Shown: positions 59,131 through 64,000 of the stretch, in pieces
How positions within the stretch are numbered: position 1 is the first letter of the stretch
How the letters are laid out: every line of letters starts with the position of its first letter
DNA from: Desulfoscipio geothermicus DSM 3669
Lineage (GTDB): Bacteria > Bacillota > Desulfotomaculia > Desulfotomaculales > Desulfallaceae
Assembly (NCBI RefSeq): GCF_900115975.1
Contig: NZ_FOYM01000017.1
Span: 1-64,000, forward strand
Reading direction: 5' to 3'
DNA length: 64,000 nucleotides
Program-made: the position numbers and the translations under genes
Notes under the pieces: generated by a model
Database searches by the model: none
Told to the model about the DNA's origin: nothing
The model's input: the letters and a program-made list of their open reading frames with translations, nothing else

Positions 59131-59590
59131 AGGTGTTGCTTTGTTGCGATATAGTAATATTGCTCGCACCTTATTGGTTTCATCACCAGCCGGGGCATTT
59201 GAAAGCATGTTTAATGAGGTGAATCATTTTTTACCTCTTCCAAACGCTAGATGCCGGGAACGAATGGGACCACGTCGACTACGCAGAGGTCCTCTGCGCA
59301 GGCGTCATAGGGAAGCGCCTCTATAAAACAGATTGCAGCCCCCGCAGGCGGCCGTTCCGCAAGCGTCTATTAAGCAGCCGTCTCCTCAGTTGATGCTGTA
59401 GCAGCTGTTGCACTGCCGTCTGGTTATAAAGTTAAATCTGGACGCCATCAGCTTTTACTCTACAGTTTTTTATAATACATTATGACGGCATACATAATCC
59501 TCCTAAAATAGTGTGGTATTTTATTCAATAAAAAGCCAAAATGTTGCATGCAAAATTGAGAAATTTCTATAAAGGTGCCACCACGGGGAT
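59131..59590. other. Intergenic stretch with degraded coding fragments
   Basis: No intact gene. One plus-strand frame (~59261-59345) reads EWDHVDYAEVLCAGVIGKRL, which looks protein-like but is not recognised; it has no start and is followed by CGTCT/CGCAG-rich short-period sequence to about 59440. Bases 59440-59590 are AT-rich without an ORF. Probably decayed sequence next to a repeat. Confidence 0.4.
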
Positions 59591-59707
59591 ATGGAAACGG
59601 TTTACAGGCCCATTGAAGATATGTCACCCCATCTTGATCGGACAAAATTGCAGGAGATTATGCTCATTGGTTTGGTGGATGAAATGGATGTGCCGGTTAG
59701 ATTGTAG
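59591..59707 (+). CDS. Possible 38-residue protein
   Basis: ATG frame METVYRPIEDMSPHLDRTKL, then QEIMLIGLVDEMDVPVRL. Composition is protein-like and GGGG lies just before the ATG, too close to be ideal. No family is recognised; it may be a remnant. Confidence 0.3.
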   Translation: METVYRPIEDMSPHLDRTKLQEIMLIGLVDEMDVPVRL

Positions 59708-59757
59708 TGTTTGCTAAATCGCCGGTTAAGTCAAAGAACCCCCTTGTAGATAAAAAC

Positions 59758-59793
59758 AATAACCCGCTCCTTCCTGGGAAAAAGCGGGTTATT
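59758..59793. terminator. Terminator of the repeat-tailed coat-type gene
   Basis: AATAACCCGCT (59758-59768) pairs with AGCGGGTTATT (59783-59793); on the minus strand GTTTTT follows. It lies just past the stop of the gene at 59797. Confidence 0.75.
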
Positions 59794-59796
59794 TTG

Positions 59797-60618
59797 TTAT
59801 TCTTTTTTTTCAGTATCGGGAGTGTTACCATCATCTGATCGGCTGGAATCCTGGTTTTCTTGCCCCGGCGCACCCGTGGTGTGCAATGCCATGTTTGAGA
59901 AGGGCCAGCCGGGGAACGGTATCCCCGAGGTTGGTGGCGGTGTAAACGGTAAATTGGGAAACGGCAGGTTAGCAAAAGGCCATTCCGGAACCGCCGGGTT
60001 TTGCTGCTGCCCTGGGGTTACCGGGGTTGGCGATGGTGTAAACGGTAAACCAGGAAACGGCGGGTTTACAAAAGGTGAACCTGAAACTGCTGGGTTTTCC
60101 TGTTGCTCAGGGGATGCCGGGGCCGGCGGCGGTGCAGGCATGGCTACTTCGGCAACCAGCGCCAGGTCGTCAATCAGTAAACCGCTACTCCCGCTTGCAG
60201 GGGGTTCCAGGCGAATGATCACCTGCGCCGCTATAGAAAATAAAGGTACCTCAGCGTACCCCTCATAATAATTCCATGCCTTCTTACTAATGTCACGGCC
60301 CCTGATAGCTATGACTATACCGGGTGGAATAACAGTGCCCAGTGGGCTGATAAAATTAACTTCAGCTCGAATATTCGATACGTTTTCTACATCCTGGCTG
60401 ATGAATCTCTTGGCGCAGAATGAAAACTTGACCGGAGATAAGGGAGGGATAAAGTAAACTACTTGTGATATTTCCGCAATTTCGGTTGGAGTAGCGATTA
60501 GTTGCGCTGATTTTTCGCCACTGTAGGCAATATCATTGTTCGTTGAAACTGAACCTTGCGTGATGTAGCAGTCAAATTCATTTTCAAATCCCCTATTTAG
60601 TAAAAGCTGTTTAGCCAT
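59797..60618 (-). CDS. Beta-sandwich spore-surface protein with proline-rich repeat tail
   Basis: In this 273-aa protein, residues 1-~155 are paralogous to the protein at 45728 (MAKQLLLNRGFEN start, IPPGIVIAIRGRDISK, GSSGLLIDDLALVA end). Residues ~160-273 are a low-complexity tail of imperfect repeats, each with Q-x-NPAV, PF-x-N-PPFP-x-LPFTP and a following P/T/S-rich spacer, ending in an acidic/lysine tail. An N-terminal domain in front of a repeat tail recalls NTTRR-type and BclA-like exosporium proteins, though the repeats are PF/LPF rather than collagen GXT. AGGTGG lies ahead of the ATG. Confidence 0.68.
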   Translation of the reverse strand: MAKQLLLNRGFENEFDCYITQGSVSTNNDIAYSGEKSAQLIATPTEIAEISQVVYFIPPLSPVKFSFCAKRFISQDVENVSNIRAEVNFISPLGTVIPPGIVIAIRGRDISKKAWNYYEGYAEVPLFSIAAQVIIRLEPPASGSSGLLIDDLALVAEVAMPAPPPAPASPEQQENPAVSGSPFVNPPFPGLPFTPSPTPVTPGQQQNPAVPEWPFANLPFPNLPFTPPPTSGIPFPGWPFSNMALHTTGAPGQENQDSSRSDDGNTPDTEKKE

Positions 60619-60704
60619 AAAATGAAACCACCTCGCTTTTTATTTATTTTTTAACATATTCAAACTAGATTTTTTTGGTTACAAATGTTTTAAAGAGGAA
60701 TATA

Positions 60705-60737
60705 GAAAGTGGGTAGAACGAAATCCTACCCACTTTC
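60705..60737. terminator. Hairpin after micro-ORF 2
   Basis: A 12-bp perfect stem (60705-60716 with 60726-60737) lies 18 bases downstream of the micro-ORF 2 stop on the minus strand, separating it from the gene at 60618. The T run is weak. Confidence 0.6.
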
Positions 60738-60754
60738 CATTTTTAATCCCTAAA

Positions 60755-60847
60755 TTATAGTATGGGCAAAAACACCCAAATGAAGGGGAAAATTAGGGGG
60801 AAGATAGGAATGCCAATCCGGAAAAACAAAGGTGGGAAAAATGGCAT
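60755..60847 (-). CDS. Hydrophobic micro-protein 2 (IFPF-WVFL family, 30 aa)
   Basis: ATG behind AAAAGGAGG; 30 residues reading MPFFPPLFFRIGIPIFP and LIFPFIWVFLPIL. It aligns along its whole length with micro-protein 1, and the bases upstream of the ribosome-binding site are also conserved, including a CATATATTA box. The conservation is in protein, leader and ending hairpin, which is strong internal evidence for a real gene. A single membrane-inserting helix is predicted. It stands directly upstream of the repeat-tailed coat-type gene. Confidence 0.68.
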   Translation of the reverse strand: MPFFPPLFFRIGIPIFPLIFPFIWVFLPIL

Positions 60848-60877
60848 TGGGTAAACCTCCTTTTCTACATTTTATGG

Positions 60878-60886
60878 TAATATATG
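60878..60886 (-). promoter_or_regulatory. CATANNNTA box before micro-ORF 2
   Basis: Minus-strand CATATATTA, 31 bases ahead of the ATG of micro-ORF 2, matches CATANNNTA and is conserved in front of micro-ORF 1. Confidence 0.5.
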
Positions 60887-61070
60887 CAGATTGAGGACGG
60901 TTTGCTACTTGATTTAAGATTAAAGGATATCCTCAACCAGAAATGCATTGCAGAATAATCACGATACTGATATCAGCCATCTTAAATATTTCATTGGTTG
61001 AAAGAAATAAAAAGGCACGTCAATGACGTGCTTTATCGAACACTTTTAAGCCGCAACCCGGCCGGTATTA

Positions 61071-61628
61071 TTATTCCTCATCCTCATCATGATCATCGCA
61101 ATCACTATAATACTCCGGCGTATGCACCTGTATAAAGAGTTTGGTTTCGCCGATTACTTCGGCGGAAATGTCCATTTCTATGTCCAATTTGATCCGGTTA
61201 TCTTCAATGATTGCCGAATCTATCACCACGGGGCTTTTGTCTACGGTTATTTTGACATCCAGCGAGCCTGTATTTTGGCAATCGTAATTGTCGAAAGGTA
61301 AATTTTCAGCAAATTTTACCGTCCGTCTCAGAACGTCAGTTTCCTTTTCGTTGTTAAACGCATACCAGATGTGTATTTCAAAAATTCCCCCGGCAACGAT
61401 GGTAATTGCATTATTACTTGCATCTTTCACCTCCGGTTCGTTTAACCTTAGTTCAGTTACGGAACACCCTAAGATTTGGTTGGGGACTACGCCTTGGGGC
61501 GGATCAATAAATTCAATGCATTTTAACGATTTTTGTGCCTTACCACATACGGCTTTGGTGATAATCTCTCGAAAGGTTTCCCTTGGGGAACCGAATATGC
61601 TTTTATTCGCTTCGGCCGCTTCATTCAC
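61071..61628 (-). CDS. cotE: Spore coat morphogenetic protein CotE
   Basis: At 185 aa this follows Bacillus CotE from end to end: FREIITKAVCGKAQKS, NQILGCSVTELRL, the FEIHIWYAFNNEKETDVLRR block (INVWYSY in B. subtilis), AEVIGETKLFIQV and an acidic C-terminal tail. CotE builds the outer coat by recruiting coat proteins in the mother cell. The open frame extends to 61694, but I start at GTG 61628, six bases after GGGAGGG; a CATATTATA box at 61697-61705 gives a proper leader to that start. The vicinity of glycan and coat-type genes fits. Confidence 0.85.
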   Translation of the reverse strand: MNEAAEANKSIFGSPRETFREIITKAVCGKAQKSLKCIEFIDPPQGVVPNQILGCSVTELRLNEPEVKDASNNAITIVAGGIFEIHIWYAFNNEKETDVLRRTVKFAENLPFDNYDCQNTGSLDVKITVDKSPVVIDSAIIEDNRIKLDIEMDISAEVIGETKLFIQVHTPEYYSDCDDHDEDEE

Positions 61629-61696
61629 TTTTATCCCTCCCGTAAAACTTAATTGGATGCTGTGCCCGTTTGTACTCCACTTTTGCACTGTCAAAA

Positions 61697-61705
61697 TATA
61701 ATATG
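61697..61705 (-). promoter_or_regulatory. CATANNNTA box before cotE
   Basis: Minus-strand CATATTATA, 68 bases ahead of the chosen cotE start. It would fall three bases before the longer start at 61694, which argues against that start. Confidence 0.5.
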
Positions 61706-61783
61706 TTAAGGTTGGGATAAGTGTGCGATAAAAATCCTAAAAATACTGTGTGGTTGTTTATGCGTGCAAATAAGCCAAAATTA

Positions 61784-62707
61784 TTAGTTTGTTTTGGCTT
61801 TGGGTATACAAACTTTTAGCGGAATAACTTTGTAAGGGTTGCTTTTTATTTCAATTCCTTTTTTTATGCTTTCTAATTGAAAAATTCTCTTTTTATTCTC
61901 TTCCCCTTCGTCAGAGACAGTATCGTTGTTATCTGAGTTTTGCTCAGAAATATTCTCAGAATTTTCTTCATGTTTATCCTTGGAATTGCCCCCGGAATTA
62001 TCTTGGGAGTTAATCACTGCTTCCTGTAACTCATCCTGGTCACCGGCGCTCTTTTCACTGGCAATCGGTACGTTTTCTTTGCTGTTTTCCCCCTCCGCCA
62101 AATCAACTGTATCTGCTTTTTGATATATTTTATCGGTTTGCCGGGGAGTGGGTTCCGGTGTTTCTTTAGATAAACCACTGTTTTTGTCTTGGGACAGTAT
62201 TTCTTCTTTTTCCTCCGGCTCTGGGTCAGCACTAAAATGAGTTTTTCTTGTCCTGCGAAAAGCGGGATGGCCCCACAAAAATGGCCACCCTCTCCTGGGA
62301 TATGGGCGCCTTTTCCTTATTACATTACATTGTTCTTCGCTACCTGCTTCTTTTGATATATTTGCTTCACCAGCAGTTTTTGACTTGTCAGCCGGCTGGT
62401 CGGGAACCTCAGCTTTTAAACCGGATGAGTTATCAGTTTGTTGGGTGCTGTTTTGATCATGACTCTCTTGAAAAGTAAAATTTTTAAGCCAATGTTCAAC
62501 GGACTCTTCTGTATAAAAGTTTTTAAGACCGAATTTCGCTAAGTCTTTAGCAGTAAAGGGCCTTGTGTTAAGTTTAGCAATATCACCGGCATTAAAAATG
62601 CGAAGACCAAGTTTGGCAATATCATTGGCGTTAACTTTTCTTATTCCCAGTTTTTTTAACAGCTGGGGATCCATAGCTTTTAGGTCATTCACGCTCTTAA
62701 TTTCCAT
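61784..62707 (-). CDS. Low-complexity acidic protein with N-terminal DIAKLG-type repeats
   Basis: This ~307-aa protein has an N-terminus (residues ~20-65) with three 13-residue repeats (NANDIAKLGLRIF, NAGDIAKLNTRPF, TAKDLAKFGLKNF). A long Ser/Glu/Asn/Lys-rich disordered region follows, with a basic patch in the middle (RKRRPYPRRGWPFLWGHP), and a basic C-terminus (IPLKVCIPKAKTN). ATG 62707 follows AAAGGGGGG. No known family. The position between CotE and further small coat-type genes, with no signal peptide, suggests a coat protein. The small protein at 63295 shares the DFIKQTGLK/DFLKTL-type repeat. Confidence 0.6.
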   Translation of the reverse strand: MEIKSVNDLKAMDPQLLKKLGIRKVNANDIAKLGLRIFNAGDIAKLNTRPFTAKDLAKFGLKNFYTEESVEHWLKNFTFQESHDQNSTQQTDNSSGLKAEVPDQPADKSKTAGEANISKEAGSEEQCNVIRKRRPYPRRGWPFLWGHPAFRRTRKTHFSADPEPEEKEEILSQDKNSGLSKETPEPTPRQTDKIYQKADTVDLAEGENSKENVPIASEKSAGDQDELQEAVINSQDNSGGNSKDKHEENSENISEQNSDNNDTVSDEGEENKKRIFQLESIKKGIEIKSNPYKVIPLKVCIPKAKTN

Positions 62708-62981
62708 AGGTAACACCCCCCTTTTTTAGGAAAGTCGGGTTAAAAATTTTATGTATTTAAAATATGTTGGATAATTATTTTTTGTGCAGGGCAGTTTTTT
62801 ACAATTTATGTAACACTATGTAAATAATTGTCATAAAATAATGTAGTAACTATGCAAATAGTTTGTGTTTGAATGGGAGGTGCATTTAAAATCTCTTAAT
62901 AAAATCCATGGTTTGTAGTATTTGTAAGTAATTGACAAATAAAATGTATTTTGTGTTATGTGGCAAACTAAAACTTCAAAT

Positions 62982-62990
62982 CATAGTATA
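62982..62990 (+). promoter_or_regulatory. CATANNNTA box
   Basis: CATAGTATA, 31 bases before the small gene at 63021. The rest of 62708-62981 is AT-rich divergent promoter space with no ORF. Confidence 0.45.
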
Positions 62991-63020
62991 TTTTAACATT
63001 AATGCAAGGAGGTTTAATTT

Positions 63021-63197
63021 ATGGAAACTGTTTTCAGGATTAAGCAAATCACTAGTTCACCGGCGACGGTCGCCTGGAACGTAGGAGACGGGTTAATTAT
63101 TTCCGGCCCGGCTTTAGTCACTGATGCCAGAAGCGACGCAGTCCAACTCGCAGGCATACTTTGGATTCCATATAATTCAATAGCCGCTTTTATTTAA
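63021..63197 (+). CDS. Small GerP-like protein (58 aa)
   Basis: ATG behind AAGGAGG with a mother-cell-type -10 box upstream. The 58-aa product reads METVFRIKQITSSPATVAWN, then GDGLIISGPALVTDA and ILWIPYNSI. The short-strand, polar/Gly pattern resembles the small GerP proteins (GerPD/PE-like), but the match is weak. Likely a minor coat or germination protein. Confidence 0.55.
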   Translation: METVFRIKQITSSPATVAWNVGDGLIISGPALVTDARSDAVQLAGILWIPYNSIAAFI

Positions 63198-63294
63198 AGT
63201 TTTGGCTGTAGAATGGAAGAAAAATTTTTCTCCATATTATTTTTAAACAGATTTTAACGGCTATACAGTTATGCAATAAGGGGGGAATGAAGCT

Positions 63295-63513
63295 TTGGCA
63301 GATGAAAAAATTTTAAGCAGCAGCCAGGTTGCCGATTTATTCCAGCAGCCAGGAACCAATCCGGGTCTCGGAAAGGCTCCCAATTTGACGGATTTTATTA
63401 AGCAAACGGGTCTTAAAACGTCAAGCCTTAACGATTTTCTAAAAACACTTGAAGGGCAGATCAGTATCCAAACAGAAAGATCTGCTGCTGAAACATTAAA
63501 GAACACAATTTAA
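63295..63513 (+). CDS. Small protein with DFIK/DFLK repeats (72 aa)
   Basis: TTG start nine bases after GGGGGG. Sequence: ADEKILSSSQVADLFQQPGT, then NLTDFIKQTGLKTSSLNDFL. The two D-F-I/L-K units resemble the repeats in the N-terminus of the protein at 61784-62707. No known family. It lies between coat-type genes and ends in a terminator at 63565. Confidence 0.55.
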   Translation: MADEKILSSSQVADLFQQPGTNPGLGKAPNLTDFIKQTGLKTSSLNDFLKTLEGQISIQTERSAAETLKNTI

Positions 63514-63564
63514 CATCTGAGGTCTTTGATAAAATTTACTAGTTTTATCAATTAACATTTCTAT

Positions 63565-63596
63565 GCAAAGCCCCTGGTAATTGCCCGGGGCTTTGC
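63565..63596 (+). terminator. Hairpin after the 72-aa gene
   Basis: GCAAAGCCCC (63565-63574) pairs with GGGGCTTTGC (63587-63596). A second 10-bp perfect hairpin at 63714-63735 lies next to the end of the partial cotE paralog. Confidence 0.6.
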
Positions 63597-63748
63597 TGGC
63601 ACTATAGGAAAAATATAAATGGGTCATACATCGGCCATGAATAATGAATAAAATTGCATGAGTCTGTGGCTCACAACCGGGAATGAAAAATGCATCGCTG
63701 TTAAACTATAGAGGGCCTTGCTTAGAAGCAAGGCCTTTATAACAGCAA

Positions 63749-64000
63749 TTAATGTCTTTCCTCGTGTGGCTGATAGATACGCACCCGAACCCTGGTTTCA
63801 CTTATTATTTCTGCCAACACTCCCAGTTCAAGGTTGATTTTGATTTTATTATCCTTGGTAATAATAGCTTTCAGGCATTCAGGGTGTTTTATTATTTCTA
63901 CCCTGGCGTCAATCGGCTTAGTTTCATCACCGGCAAAATCCGTGATAGGGATAATTTCTTTTAGCGGTACGGTTTCTTTTACAACGTCGGTGGATTTGCC
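63749..64000 (-). CDS. Second CotE-like protein (partial, runs off the window)
   Basis: The last 83 codons of a minus-strand gene whose start lies beyond 64000. RVEIIKHPECLKAIITKDNK and then LELGVLAEIISETRVRVRIY match the C-terminal half of CotE, including the AE-I/V-I-x-ETRV core. It differs from the CotE at 61071 throughout and lacks the long acidic tail, so it is a true paralog, not a recent copy. Confidence 0.75.
   Translation of the reverse strand, partial: GKSTDVVKETVPLKEIIPITDFAGDETKPIDARVEIIKHPECLKAIITKDNKIKINLELGVLAEIISETRVRVRIYQPHEERH

Overview
The window looks like the chromosome of an anaerobic, endospore-forming Firmicute, probably a Peptococcaceae-type clostridium (Desulfotomaculum/Pelotomaculum-like). 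This rests on gene content only: spore coat protein CotE twice, GerPA/GerPF-like small proteins, traces of tungsten enzymes, Mo/W-cofactor riboswitches, GH57 and TreYZ/TreT sugar enzymes, and frequent GTG/TTG starts with strong Shine-Dalgarno sites. No rRNA, tRNA, CRISPR array or intact transposase was seen.

Layout. (1) 1-4.8 kb: two chimeric gene remnants (glycyl-radical enzyme joined to a tungsten-cofactor maturase; RocB joined to aldehyde ferredoxin oxidoreductase) around a small unknown gene, then an intact glcD-glcF-type pair. (2) 5-14.5 kb: an AT-rich operon for an M19 dipeptidase, a five-gene peptide ABC transporter and an XRE-cupin regulator, then GC-richer alr and ald. Together these suggest import and breakdown of D-Ala-containing dipeptides. 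Decayed alr/ald copies follow. (3) 15-19.3 kb: an unknown coiled-coil-type protein, a Uma2 nuclease-like protein, an hcp remnant colliding with a truncated gene, a CBO0543-like membrane protein and RarD. (4) 19.4-24.1 kb, minus strand: a molybdate/tungstate ABC transporter and a DUF364 protein behind two tandem Moco/Tuco-type riboswitches, and an unknown 140-aa gene behind a third. (5) 24.2-35 kb: treY, GH57/DUF3536, treZ, malQ and divergent treT. (6) 35-42.3 kb: a cobalamin riboswitch with no gene, a DtxR regulator, feoA and a split feoB, a MerR regulator, htpX, a CoxE-like VWA protein and a truncated Hsp20-like gene.

(7) 42.4-64 kb is a spore-surface region. It holds GerP-like proteins, a methyltransferase-GT2 fusion, an acetyltransferase, two paralogous beta-sandwich-type proteins, a sugar cluster (rfbF, rfbG, rfbH, an epimerase, a reductase and four glycosyltransferase-like genes, three of them tandem paralogs of a family I do not recognise), an Ig-like surface protein, CotE and a second partial CotE. 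Several genes follow CATANNNTA boxes resembling mother-cell sigma-K/sigma-E -10 elements. Three 30-33-residue hydrophobic micro-ORFs sharing an IFPF-WVFL core lie among them and are the best candidate for something undescribed. The inferred job of the region is to make a CDP-derived 3,6-dideoxyhexose and attach it to the outer spore layer.

A running theme is gene decay by internal deletion: joined halves of unrelated genes, 3' stubs, orphan riboswitches and dispersed palindromic repeats between operons.
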